Origin: an uncultured Patescibacteria group bacterium | Lineage (GTDB): Bacteria; Patescibacteriota; JACMRA01 | Length of the DNA: 64,000 nucleotides | NCBI GenBank assembly: GCA_938041505.1 | Contig: CALITC010000006.1 | Coordinates: 1 to 64,000, forward strand | Direction of reading: 5' to 3' | Shown: piece after piece, positions 40,992-48,931 of the stretch | Layout of the letters: each line of letters opens with the position of its first letter | Numbering within the stretch: the first letter of the stretch is position 1 | Notes under the pieces: model-generated | What the model saw: only the letters and a program-made list of their open reading frames with translations | What the model was told of the DNA's origin: nothing | The model's database searches: none | Made by a program: the position numbers and the translations under genes

Positions 40992-41978
40992 ATGAAACAG
41001 AGTGTACCCGAGCGTAAACACAGAGTATCAACCAAGCCAAAACAACCTCGTCACAGTATAGGTTCAGAATTTAGTCATTTTTTTAAGGGATTATGGCGAT
41101 TAAGATACCGAATATATGCTATAATAGTACTGATAGCCTTGGTTCCTGTACTCTATGCCGGATCACTTAACATCCCTCAAGAAGCAAAACTAGCTTTTGG
41201 CTTTACTACTCTACACAGCAATGCGATTTTTTCTACTGTAGAACGATCCAATAGCTCTCCTTTTACATTTGGAGATAATGTTGTAGCAATAAGTGAAAAA
41301 TTCAACTATTTTCAAAATGGAGAAAATATTCAAGATGAAAACATTGAATATCTATTTGGACAACTCAATCTCTCTGCTAATGAACAGATAAGGCTTTCCA
41401 AAGCAGCCCCCTTAGATCAACTAATAAGCTGCCCTAAAAATCCTCAATTGGTTAACACTCTTCGTTACCCTCAGTACAACATCACAACCCCAGTTATTTA
41501 CTCTGAATTAACAGATCTTTTTCAATCTAATGACGATGGAAGTATCAACTACCAAGCCCCTATCGAGGAAGACTTAGATCAAGGCCCTCTCTCGAATCCA
41601 ATTCAGCGTTTGTTAGTGGATGGTATTGTGCACATCGCCTTCACCGCCCAACCAGGAGAAATAGGAAATTCTTACATCGTAGGACATTCCTCCAACTTCT
41701 CCTCTGTTCAATCAGATTACAACTTCATATTTAAACCAATCGAGCGAGTAAGCCAACCAGGAGAAGAATTCTTCGTTTGGGACAAGTGTGGAAGAGAACT
41801 TAAGTTCAGTGTATTCGAAACCAAGTCTATTCTAGAAGATGATGTGCAAGAAGCATACAAGATCTTCCCAGATAAGCGTGTTGTGACCCTGCAAACCTCT
41901 ATCTTAGAGTGGGTTCCAGGCATTGGCTTCTACCCAACCAAAAGATGGCTTACTCGAGGTGAGCTAGTGCTAGATTAA
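40992..41978 (+). CDS. sortase-family protein with Ser in place of catalytic Cys
   Basis: 328 aa. A basic N-terminus and one transmembrane helix (IYAIIVLIALVPVLYAG) lead to an extracytoplasmic region; the C-terminal sortase domain begins about residue 210. The catalytic His is present (H232, YIVGHSSNF) and a late Arg (R322, LTRGEL), but the TLxTC position reads TLQTS (S303, codon TCT). Sortases need this Cys for transpeptidation, so the protein is either a non-catalytic relative or uses serine. No LPxTG-like substrate was noticed in the window. Confidence 0.75.
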   Translation: MKQSVPERKHRVSTKPKQPRHSIGSEFSHFFKGLWRLRYRIYAIIVLIALVPVLYAGSLNIPQEAKLAFGFTTLHSNAIFSTVERSNSSPFTFGDNVVAISEKFNYFQNGENIQDENIEYLFGQLNLSANEQIRLSKAAPLDQLISCPKNPQLVNTLRYPQYNITTPVIYSELTDLFQSNDDGSINYQAPIEEDLDQGPLSNPIQRLLVDGIVHIAFTAQPGEIGNSYIVGHSSNFSSVQSDYNFIFKPIERVSQPGEEFFVWDKCGRELKFSVFETKSILEDDVQEAYKIFPDKRVVTLQTSILEWVPGIGFYPTKRWLTRGELVLD

Positions 41979-41991
41979 AATATCGATAATA

Positions 41992-42020
41992 TTGACATTA
42001 TCGCCTGAATCAGCGAGCAT
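41992..42020 (+). promoter_or_regulatory. promoter of the GtrA gene
   Basis: TTGACA (41992-41997), 17-bp spacer, GAGCAT (42015-42020, weak), 6 nt, ATG 42027. Confidence 0.5.
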
Positions 42021-42026
42021 GCTTGC

Positions 42027-42506
42027 ATGTTATCTGATGAATTAGTTCAAATTATCAAATTTGGAATGGTGGGAGTGTGGAATACAGTATTTTCGTTAAG
42101 TCTTTTCTGGATATTTTATAAAATCTTCAAAAAATCATTTAAAACCAACATATTACCATTGATACCCATCAAGATTGAGGCGATTTCGCAAGCGTTATCA
42201 TTCATAATTGCAAACATAGTTTCGTATTGGCTTAACTCAAGGTTTACTTTTGGCAATACCAGCGACAGTGGAAGCAGTTTCGCCCTGTATGTGCTTATTT
42301 CGCTAATTTCCATGGTTATTTCGAGCGGCATCATGCAACTCTTCTCAACTAAACACAACTTCAAGAAGTTCTCTACTCTTGCGATCAAAAAACTACCTTC
42401 GTACACACCCAAGTACGATCATTTTGTCTTCTTAGTCAATATTTGCAGTATTGTAGCGGTGATGATCATCAACTACCTAGGCTATAAATACCTAGTTTTC
42501 AACTAA
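42027..42506 (+). CDS. GtrA-family membrane protein
   Basis: 159 aa with four transmembrane segments and the GtrA pattern: KFGMVGVWNTVFSLSLFWI at the start, a central SFIIANIVSYWLNSRFTFG, and a last NYLGYKYLVF. GtrA proteins are thought to flip or help transfer polyprenyl-linked sugars for cell-surface glycans. It has a central loop of about 30 residues longer than usual. Follows the sortase-like gene but with its own promoter. Confidence 0.85.
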   Translation: MLSDELVQIIKFGMVGVWNTVFSLSLFWIFYKIFKKSFKTNILPLIPIKIEAISQALSFIIANIVSYWLNSRFTFGNTSDSGSSFALYVLISLISMVISSGIMQLFSTKHNFKKFSTLAIKKLPSYTPKYDHFVFLVNICSIVAVMIINYLGYKYLVFN

Positions 42507-42552
42507 AAAAAACTATCGATAGATAGGTGAGTAATTATAATATTACAAACTA

Positions 42553-43944
42553 TTAAAACTCTTCGATATCTCCATTCCAACCGCCGGTGTACAAACCCTC
42601 AACATCTACACGCGCATAACCATGAGCACCAAAGTGATCACGCTGTGCCTGGATAAGATTTGTTGGTAAGTGCTCAGAAAACATTGATTGAAGATAGTTG
42701 TAAGTAGAGTGAATAACAGGTTTTGGCGTAATACCTTTGTACATAATCAAGCGTAGATTGTCCATATCTGCATGAATCTCCTTAAATAGTTTTTCTTTCC
42801 AGTTCTTATCTTCTTCCCAGAACAAATTCAACATACCAAGCATTTGAGATCGAATAATGCACCCGCCTTCCCAGATCCTTATCACTTCTTTCATATCGAC
42901 ACCCCAGTTCTCTTCTTGATTAGCTTGGTAGATCAGATCCAACCCTTGCAAATAGGAAGTAAGGAACATCAGCTCCATGGTACGATACAGAGGAGTTTTG
43001 AGATTCTCGTGGGGTTTCTTAGGAACCTGCTGCTCATCCATAATATCTAAACCTTTTAGAAAAGACATATTCCGAGACGACTGTGTACGCGCGATCACTG
43101 CAGCTGCGATGTTAGGCACTGCAACTCCGTATTTGAGAGCTGCTTCTACAGTCCACCCTCCTGTACCTTTTGCTTTGGCAACATCTTTGATTCTATCGAC
43201 CAAATACCCAGTACCTTTGGTATCCTTTTTACCTAGAATATCTAGAGTAATATCCATTAAGAAACTCTGTGTATTCCCATAGTTAAGACCACGAAAAACT
43301 TCTTGGATCTCTAAAGCACTGTGACCAAACGAGCGAAGCATATCATAAATCTCTCCAAGACCTTGCATCATAGCGTACTCAATACCGTTATGCACCATCT
43401 TCACAAAGTGACCGCTTGGCCCAGATCCAACGGGAGTTACGCAAGGGTGTCCTTGAAAATCTTTAGCTGCCACCTTTTCCAAATACGGCATAATCTTCTG
43501 AAGCGTTTCTGAATCCCCGCCTGGCATAATACTAGGTCCATGGAGAGCTCCATCGGCGCCCCCACTAATTCCACACCCTACAAAGCCTACTTTACCAGCC
43601 AGCTCCTCTTGCCGGCGAACAGTATCATGCCAATTAGAGTTACCGCAATCAATTATCACGTCTTCCTCGCTAAGCATCGGTAAAAGTTCTTTAATTACTG
43701 CATCTACGGGATATCCACTCTTTACGAGTAGCATGATTTTCTTAGGAGACTCTAGACTTTCCACAAACTCTGCTGTAGTCTTGTATCCATGAACTCGATC
43801 CGCACCTTTATCCAAGACATGTTGCGTCTTTTCCCAACTGCGATTATAGATTGCTGTATCATACCCTTTTGATGCAAAATTGAGAGCAAAATTACCTCCC
43901 ATTGTACTCATCCCAATTATGCCGACGTGATTAGTTGATGTCAT
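42553..43944 (-). CDS. gnd: 6-phosphogluconate dehydrogenase (decarboxylating)
   Basis: 463 aa, full length. NADP-binding start GIIGMSTMGGNFALN, IIDCGNSNW, the substrate motif GCGISGGADGALHGPSIMPGG, the catalytic-lysine region GHFVKMVHNGIEY, and C-terminal helices ending in GGWNGDIEEF. It converts 6-phosphogluconate to ribulose 5-phosphate with NADPH. No glucose-6-phosphate dehydrogenase is in the window. TTGACA-17-TAGGTA ends 8 nt before the ATG. Confidence 0.96.
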   Translation of the reverse strand: MTSTNHVGIIGMSTMGGNFALNFASKGYDTAIYNRSWEKTQHVLDKGADRVHGYKTTAEFVESLESPKKIMLLVKSGYPVDAVIKELLPMLSEEDVIIDCGNSNWHDTVRRQEELAGKVGFVGCGISGGADGALHGPSIMPGGDSETLQKIMPYLEKVAAKDFQGHPCVTPVGSGPSGHFVKMVHNGIEYAMMQGLGEIYDMLRSFGHSALEIQEVFRGLNYGNTQSFLMDITLDILGKKDTKGTGYLVDRIKDVAKAKGTGGWTVEAALKYGVAVPNIAAAVIARTQSSRNMSFLKGLDIMDEQQVPKKPHENLKTPLYRTMELMFLTSYLQGLDLIYQANQEENWGVDMKEVIRIWEGGCIIRSQMLGMLNLFWEEDKNWKEKLFKEIHADMDNLRLIMYKGITPKPVIHSTYNYLQSMFSEHLPTNLIQAQRDHFGAHGYARVDVEGLYTGGWNGDIEEF

Positions 43945-44056
43945 ATATATGTTACCTAAGCTAGTAGCTAATCTTTGTCAACGAATCCAAAGCAAATTTA
44001 TAGAGTATGACAAAAAAAATAAGAGCTTTCATTGAAAAAACTCTCTTACTATTATA

Positions 44057-44128
44057 TGCCACGGCCTGGATTTGAACCAGGGACCTTTAGATTTTCAATC
44101 TAACACTCTACCACTGAGCTACCGGGGC
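44057..44128 (-). tRNA. tRNA-Phe (GAA), second copy, no encoded CCA
   Basis: 72 nt to the discriminator A. Anticodon arm TTAGA-TTGAAAA-TCTAA is perfect and gives GAA; the acceptor GCCCCGG/CCGTGGC has a C-T mismatch at pair 4-69. No CCA follows, unlike the tRNA-Phe at 38684. Confidence 0.85.
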
Positions 44129-44129
44129 G

Positions 44130-44145
44130 GGCTTAATGTTAAGCC
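44130..44145. other. hairpin between two tRNA genes
   Basis: GGCTTAA-TG-TTAAGCC, a perfect 7-bp stem in the 19-nt spacer, possibly a processing signal. Confidence 0.45.
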
Positions 44146-44147
44146 AA

Positions 44148-44258
44148 CGTGGATGAAAGGAGTTGAACCTTTGACACCTGGGGGCAATACTAAAGAGGTA
44201 AGTATTAAGGTTTTCCTCCTTGTAAGTCCCAGTGCTCTACCAACTGAGCTACATCCAC
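44148..44258 (-). tRNA. interrupted tRNA or tRNA-like gene, anticodon undetermined
   Basis: Acceptor GTGGATG/CATCCAC, D arm GCTC-AGTTGGTA-GAGC, variable GTGTC and T arm AAAGG-TTCAACT-CCTTT are all standard, with G73 and no CCA. The anticodon stem CTGGG/CCCAG is perfect, but 45 nt lie between the strands instead of 7. The extra 38 nt can fold (AAGG/CCTT, AATACT/AGTATT, or a longer AAGGAGG/CCTCTTT). No simple removal restores U33 plus an anticodon. It may be an intron-bearing tRNA, a disrupted gene, or a tRNA-like RNA. Confidence 0.65.
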
Positions 44259-44404
44259 AGGGCGAGAGTCAACGTGTACATAAATAAATTTAATTTGATC
44301 GGAATGTAACAAAATCAAGTTATTTTCATAATGTTGACTCTCATATTATAAAAAAATTTTATAACGTTTCTCAAGCTAAAATAATTTTTGAAAACTGTCA
44401 AGAT

Positions 44405-44530
44405 TCAACTTACAATACTGAACTCAATTACATCTCCATCTTGCATCATATAGTCTTTTTCCTCCATATTCTCTGACCATTTCCTTTCTCCAAGAAAGAG
44501 AAGATGTTTATTAAACAAAAAAAACCCCAT
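44405..44530 (-). pseudogene. duplicated fragment of the ychF 3' end (TGS C-terminus)
   Basis: A 41-codon ORF on the minus strand, absent from the ORF track. Its end, NMEEKDYMMQDGDVIEFSI, matches the last residues of YchF at 44958 (NMEGKDYLMQDGDVVEFKI), and the DNA is recognisably similar, so it is a partial duplication that has diverged. The first 20 residues are unrelated. It is flanked by unusual tRNA genes on both sides. Confidence 0.7.
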
Positions 44531-44667
44531 CTAAATATTTTGACGGAGTAGGAGAAAAATTAGTGCGAGAAATAGTGGATAAAGTTTGCATTTTAAGGTA
44601 ATTGAATGCAAACCAATTAACATTCCAATAGATTTATCGCACAGGCTCACAGTGATGATAGAGCCAA

Positions 44668-44742
44668 AGCACCTGGATGGACTTGAACCATCGTCACGTT
44701 GATTAAATAAGTCAACGACTCTACCAACTGAGTTACAGGTGC
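44668..44742 (-). tRNA. tRNA with a 9-nt anticodon loop, identity uncertain
   Basis: Acceptor GCACCTG/CAGGTGC, D arm ACTC/GAGT, anticodon stem GTTGA/TCAAC and T arm GATGG-TTCAAGT-CCATC pair perfectly. The anticodon loop is CTTATTTAA, two nt longer than normal. It resembles CTTATAA (Ile, TAT) or CTTTTAA (Lys, TTT) with an insertion. Discriminator T, no CCA encoded. Confidence 0.7.
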
Positions 44743-44957
44743 AAACAAGCTGATTTGAAGAGTTGCATGCATCAGCTTGTAAACATAAATAATTCTGAAG
44801 ATATCTCACAATTCCTGCCGAATGCTCTTATCGATAAAGAGGAATTGGAGTTGGAAAGATTTATGTGTTTCTAATAAAACAAAACATGTTCATTTTGTCA
44901 ACACAAAGGAGTATTGATTGTGGTTACGACCTCTCTACCGCCTAACCCTACAAGTAG

Positions 44958-46013
44958 CTACCCAGCTATCTTAAACTCTACCACGTCCCCGTCTTGCATT
45001 AGGTAGTCTTTGCCCTCCATATTCATCTTACCTTTTTCCATAGCTTGCTTGCGACCACCGAGTTCTACAAAATCAGCATATTTGATAACCTCAGCTTTCA
45101 CAAAATTCTTTTCAAAGTCAGTATGGATCACCCCGGCACACTGCGGAGCACTCATCCCCTGCTTGAATGTCCACGCTCTTGCTTCAACTTCTCCAGCAGT
45201 TAGGTAAGTGGCTAAATTAAGGGTAGAGTAACACTCTTGTATCATCTTATCCAAACCAGTCTCCGCAGGCACTCCAAGCTCTACCCGCTCCTCTGAAGAC
45301 ATGTCTTGCAATTCTGACTCCAACTTCACATCCATTGCAAAATCACTTGTAAAATCAATATTTTCTCCATCAGTAATAATGTTAGCTAGCTTCAGGATCG
45401 GCTTATCTGTGAGTAAGTTAAGACTCTTACGGAAAATCTTAAGTTCTTTGTCAGCCTCCTCATCTCGGGGCACGGTATTGGCTGGATTACTGCTCTGCAG
45501 CTGCTGCAATATTTCTTGAGCAAGTACTATCTTCTGATCTGCCAGCTTGTCTTTGCCGCCCTTAAGCTCCTTCTCAAGACGCGGCAAAGCTTTCTCAAGA
45601 GTAGCTTGATCTGCCAAAGTTAATTCCAAAATCAGAATATCAAAATCTTCTTGCGGATCTACCCGATTCTCGACGTGCACAACATCATCATTCTTAAAGG
45701 CCCGAATCACCATCATAATCATATCCACTTCACGAATATGTGACAGGAATTTATTCCCTAGGCCAGCTCCAGAGTGTGCATCTTTGACCAGCCCCGCAAT
45801 ATCACGAAATTCAATCGCCGCATGTACCAGCTTCTGCGCATTGACTAGTTTACCCAAAGTATCCACCCGCTGATCAGGTACAGAAACAATCCCATCACTT
45901 GGCTCAATAGTGCAAAACGGGAAATTCTCCGCTGGCACAGAGCGCTTGGTTAGTAAATTAAAAAGTGTAGATTTTCCTGCATTAGGCAGGCCAACAAGTC
46001 CAACTGAAAGCAT
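44958..46013 (-). CDS. ychF: YchF/OLA1 family GTP/ATP-binding protein
   Basis: 351 aa, normal for YchF. P-loop GLPNAGKSTL at 7-16, switch region FPFCTIEP, DIAGLVKDAHSGAGLGNKFL, a coiled-coil insertion, and the C-terminal TGS domain ending DYLMQDGDVVEFKIAG. It is a ribosome-associated ATPase. A diverged copy of its last codons lies 430 bp downstream at 44405. Confidence 0.96.
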   Translation of the reverse strand: MLSVGLVGLPNAGKSTLFNLLTKRSVPAENFPFCTIEPSDGIVSVPDQRVDTLGKLVNAQKLVHAAIEFRDIAGLVKDAHSGAGLGNKFLSHIREVDMIMMVIRAFKNDDVVHVENRVDPQEDFDILILELTLADQATLEKALPRLEKELKGGKDKLADQKIVLAQEILQQLQSSNPANTVPRDEEADKELKIFRKSLNLLTDKPILKLANIITDGENIDFTSDFAMDVKLESELQDMSSEERVELGVPAETGLDKMIQECYSTLNLATYLTAGEVEARAWTFKQGMSAPQCAGVIHTDFEKNFVKAEVIKYADFVELGGRKQAMEKGKMNMEGKDYLMQDGDVVEFKIAG

Positions 46014-46146
46014 ATAAATATAGGTTGTTAATATGGCATAAGCTAAGGGTATAATTTGGTTTTAGTCAAAGCAAAATCAAGAATTACTTGCAATCAATAT
46101 TTTTGTGTGCTAACTAATATATGAACTCACACACAGGTTTACAGCG

Positions 46147-46368
46147 ATGTTACCAACTGTAGAAATTACATGCGATGACCCAAATATAAATATCAGTGGA
46201 TTAACCAAAAGCAAAGATATAAGAATAATTTACTATTATATATCCAAAGGCTGTAAGGTATATATTAATATATTTGGAAGATACGCTGGACACATCTCAC
46301 AATACGAAGCACCGCACACTCCAGAATATCTAAAAGAAAGATATTTACAACTAGTTTACGCAAAATAA
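46147..46368 (+). CDS. unknown small protein
   Basis: 73 aa, not recognised. Two strand-like segments (VEITCDDPNINISGL; CKVYINIFGRYAGHI) and a tyrosine-rich tail (YLKERYLQLVYAK). TTGCAA-17-TAACTA lies upstream; the leader is about 35 nt and has no Shine-Dalgarno. Divergent from ychF. Confidence 0.5.
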   Translation: MLPTVEITCDDPNINISGLTKSKDIRIIYYYISKGCKVYINIFGRYAGHISQYEAPHTPEYLKERYLQLVYAK

Positions 46369-46446
46369 ATTTTGCAAATATTGGAGATTCTAACTGCAGC
46401 GACTATACTATGTAGGCGCTCTTTTTTATCAATTCCATAAGGAGTA

Positions 46447-46475
46447 TTGACAAAAATATCAAAACGAGGTCTTAT
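46447..46475 (+). promoter_or_regulatory. tRNA-Met promoter
   Basis: TTGACA (46447-46452), 17-bp spacer, TCTTAT (46470-46475); mature tRNA starts 23 nt downstream. Confidence 0.6.
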
Positions 46476-46498
46476 TCAATGTGAAATTACCTAAAAAT

Positions 46499-46575
46499 GG
46501 CGAAGTAGCTCAGTTGGTTAGAGCGCAGGACTCATAAGCCTGAGGTCGAGGGTTCAATTCCCTCCTTCGCTACCA
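46499..46575 (+). tRNA. tRNA with CAT anticodon (elongator Met or Ile2)
   Basis: 77 nt with encoded CCA. Loop CTCATAA, acceptor GGCGAAG/CTTCGCT with a G.T first pair, T arm GAGGG-TTCAATT-CCCTC. It lacks the three G-C pairs of initiator tRNA. CAT could be Met or lysidine-modified Ile. Confidence 0.93.
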
Positions 46576-46580
46576 TCGGT

Positions 46581-46821
46581 CAAAGACTTTCATGATTATG
46601 TTTTGAGCTTATAGCTCAAAAGCGTCATCATTACAGTCTTTGCCCTCACACCCCTCTCGATCTTAGATCGCCGGGGACCCCTACTTAGGTTAGCTCAAAA
46701 GCACAACTACACTAGTTCTTGCCCTCGTTACCCCACAAATTATCCCCAATCTGTGGGGCTCTCTTTATAGCTGCAATATTTCATCGGTTAATCTCTTTAC
46801 CCTTCTCGATCAATAATCGCC
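46581..46821. repeat. tandem structured repeats downstream of tRNA-Met
   Basis: Unit blocks recur at a 79-80 nt offset: TAGCTCAAAAGC at 46612 and 46691, TTGCCCTC at 46640 and 46719, CCCC at 46651 and 46731; TCTCGATC...ATCGCC recurs at 46655 and 46804. Hairpins: CAAAGACT/AGTCTTTG enclosing ATGAT/ATCAT and TTTTGAGC/GCTCAAAA (46581-46642); CCCC/CGATC-TTA-GATCG/GGGG (46651-46676); CCCCACA/TGTGGGG (46731-46758), followed by CTCTCTTTAT. No ORF. Possibly paired small RNAs co-transcribed with the tRNA. Confidence 0.55.
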
Positions 46822-46913
46822 ATAGACCACCTTAACTATAATTCAGATTTCGCAAAAAAGAAGCCTGAACTATAATGGTACAGGCTCTCGAAGTAGCTCT
46901 TTAAGTTAGAAAA

Positions 46914-47537
46914 TTAGCAGCAGAAATTGTATATTTCTTCTAACTCTTTTTCACCTATGTTTGTCGGCCAACCAGAAGTAACTTGTTGTTCAATCAGGCC
47001 AATTTCTGACAGAGCTTGGAATAATACTTCCAGATTTCTGTACATTAAATACACCATAATATATTTGGGTGGACATACCAGGGTTGAATACTCCTTTGCC
47101 TTGGTATAAAAACCTGAAGGTAAGTCGATTACAGCTACTTTATTCGCCGTTTCTCTAACACCTACATGATTATACTTTATGCTTTTTCTGAAAACGAAGG
47201 TGTAAGGCTGATGCATAACTGGTGACAAAACCTTTTCATCTACATTAGACCCTATTTCATTAATCAAATCAGGTCTCCCTAGTAGTTTGTAACAACGCCG
47301 CCAGCTACTTGTCTCCCAGTCTTGCCAACACAAAGCGCGGAGATTCACTACACCCTTGCCCATGCAAAGCCGGTATGGACTCAAGGCATAATCGGGATTA
47401 TAAAAATCCAGACTAATTTTTGAGTTGTAATCGTGATCTAGAAAGCAATCGCTAGGAACAATCTTTCGCTCAATATAGTTGTATTCTACTTTATCAGCAA
47501 AAATATATGGTTTTATTTTTTTAATCGCAGTTTTCAT
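46914..47537 (-). CDS. unknown protein
   Basis: 207 aa, not recognised. Rich in Tyr and Cys (final NFCC), with segments such as ALCWQDWETSSWRRCYKLLG and PPKYIMVYLMYRNLEVLF. No membrane helix or signal sequence. Basic N-terminus (KTAIKKIKPY). Upstream of it on the minus strand lies an AT-rich spacer, then rsmI further right. Confidence 0.6.
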   Translation of the reverse strand: MKTAIKKIKPYIFADKVEYNYIERKIVPSDCFLDHDYNSKISLDFYNPDYALSPYRLCMGKGVVNLRALCWQDWETSSWRRCYKLLGRPDLINEIGSNVDEKVLSPVMHQPYTFVFRKSIKYNHVGVRETANKVAVIDLPSGFYTKAKEYSTLVCPPKYIMVYLMYRNLEVLFQALSEIGLIEQQVTSGWPTNIGEKELEEIYNFCC

Positions 47538-47628
47538 TATTTAATTCAAAAAAAACAATTCTTTGAATATTACATATTAATACTATATTGTCAAACTAAT
47601 ATATTACCAGTCAATCAGCGATAATCAA

Positions 47629-48306
47629 CTATTTCTTATCAATCACTACCACAAATTCTCCTTTTTCAGTTATAGATTCGGTATCGATAGAACCTAATTC
47701 ACTCGAAATATATTCCTCGAATTGCTTAGATAATTCTCGTGCTATGAATATTTTCCTGGTAGGTTCCATAAGATCCTGGAGCTGAATCAAGGTTTTGCGA
47801 ATTCGGTGGACAGATTCGTAAAAAACTATCGGAATTTCGGATTCACTTATTTTGTGCAAAAGTGTTTGTCGGCCTTTTTTGAGTGGTAAGAATCCGTGGA
47901 ATGTAAAATCTTTACCCACTAAGCCACTGGCAACCACAGCTGGGACAAGTGCGTTCGCTCCTGGTAAAACAGAATACTCCAAACCTTTCTCTTGGAGCAT
48001 CCGAACAATCTCGAACCCAGGATCACTCAGCCCAGGCGTACCGGCATCACTGACCACAAGCACAGTCAGCTTGCCAGCGTTTCGCTCGTATAGATTCACA
48101 GCTTCTTCTATTTGGCGAAGATTAGTGCTTTGATTTCGTATAATATTAATAAATCGCGGCTCATTCTTAATGAGCAGTTTATCAAACAACTTAGAAGTAA
48201 ACCTTCCGTCCTCTACAAGCACAACATCAGCTTCTTCAAAAAGCCGAATTGCCCGTAACGTAATATCCTCCATATTCCCAATCGGCACTGGCACAAAATA
48301 AAACAT
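47629..48306 (-). CDS. rsmI: 16S rRNA 2'-O-methyltransferase RsmI
   Basis: 225 aa, the tetrapyrrole-methylase-fold enzyme that methylates C1402 of 16S rRNA. Motifs: VPVPIGNMEDITLRAI at the start, VLVEDGR, VVSDAGTPGLSDPGFE, VLPGANALVPAVVASG, FYESVHRI. It lacks the C-terminal extension of longer homologues. The ATG lies 6 nt after TAATAG with TTTACA 17 bp upstream. Confidence 0.95.
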   Translation of the reverse strand: MFYFVPVPIGNMEDITLRAIRLFEEADVVLVEDGRFTSKLFDKLLIKNEPRFINIIRNQSTNLRQIEEAVNLYERNAGKLTVLVVSDAGTPGLSDPGFEIVRMLQEKGLEYSVLPGANALVPAVVASGLVGKDFTFHGFLPLKKGRQTLLHKISESEIPIVFYESVHRIRKTLIQLQDLMEPTRKIFIARELSKQFEEYISSELGSIDTESITEKGEFVVVIDKK

Positions 48307-48312
48307 GATTAC

Positions 48313-48341
48313 CTATTAGCATCAATGCAATTTTTTGTAAA
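48313..48341 (-). promoter_or_regulatory. leaderless-type promoter of rsmI
   Basis: Minus strand TTTACA (48336-48341), 17-bp spacer, TAATAG (48313-48318), 6 nt, ATG. Confidence 0.65.
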
Positions 48342-48455
48342 AAGAATACTCATCAGATATAAATCAATAGCAAAAACTATTCTACAATATTTGACATTTA
48401 TAAAAAAATGATATAATTATAGTAATAAATACTAGGTGTAATTATAATAAGAATC

Positions 48456-48780
48456 ATGAAAAATAGAGCTGTCAATGAAAAAACAAAACCTAATAAAATT
48501 CTATTATATATGGGAGGAATATGTATTGTAGGGGTATCAGTCTTCACCATCTTTTTAATTATAGCACCATCTTTTGTTTCCGATAATAAGTTAATATCTG
48601 AAATAGAAAAGTTTGGTTACAGTAACATAGCCATTCAACACAAAAGTCTAGCAGGAGCTCTTCTAGATTGTTACGGAGCTGGAGTATTTTAAAGGAAGTC
48701 TGCGTGGACAAGAGGTTAACTTGACTGCCTGTAAAGATATACTACCAGGTGACAAAACCATGTCTATTGGATCAAGATAG
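48456..48780 (+). CDS. membrane-anchored small protein read through a +1 frameshift
   Basis: Frame 0 gives 78 aa (48456-48692): a basic start, one transmembrane helix (LLYMGGICIVGVSVFTIFLII) and a short outer part ending GAGVF before TAA. The +1 frame then continues without a break for 29 codons (KGSLRGQEVNLTACKDILPG and on) to TAG at 48780, so a 107-aa product is likely. The junction TTT TAA A has a GGAG 2-3 nt upstream, resembling the prfB +1 frameshift site. Alternatives are an inactivating T insertion or sequence error in the T4 run. Confidence 0.6.
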
Positions 48781-48821
48781 GTCATTTACTTTTATAAAAA
48801 ATATCTAAAAATCACTAATCA

Positions 48822-48853
48822 AGCATCTTGCTCATATGCAAGATGCTTTTTTT
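48822..48853 (+). terminator. terminator after the frameshift gene
   Basis: Perfect 10-bp stem AGCATCTTGC/GCAAGATGCT with loop TCATAT and TTTTTTT. It supports 48780 as the end of the gene. Confidence 0.85.
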
Positions 48854-48931
48854 AAGCAATATTCACTAAAGGAATCTTTGACAACCCATAAAATATCTGA
48901 TAGCTTATGCCCACTACGTACTTCGTTATAA

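Noticed and set aside
44531-44809. Minus-strand ORF of 92 aa
   Set aside because: Runs through the 9-nt-loop tRNA gene; composition reflects the tRNA.
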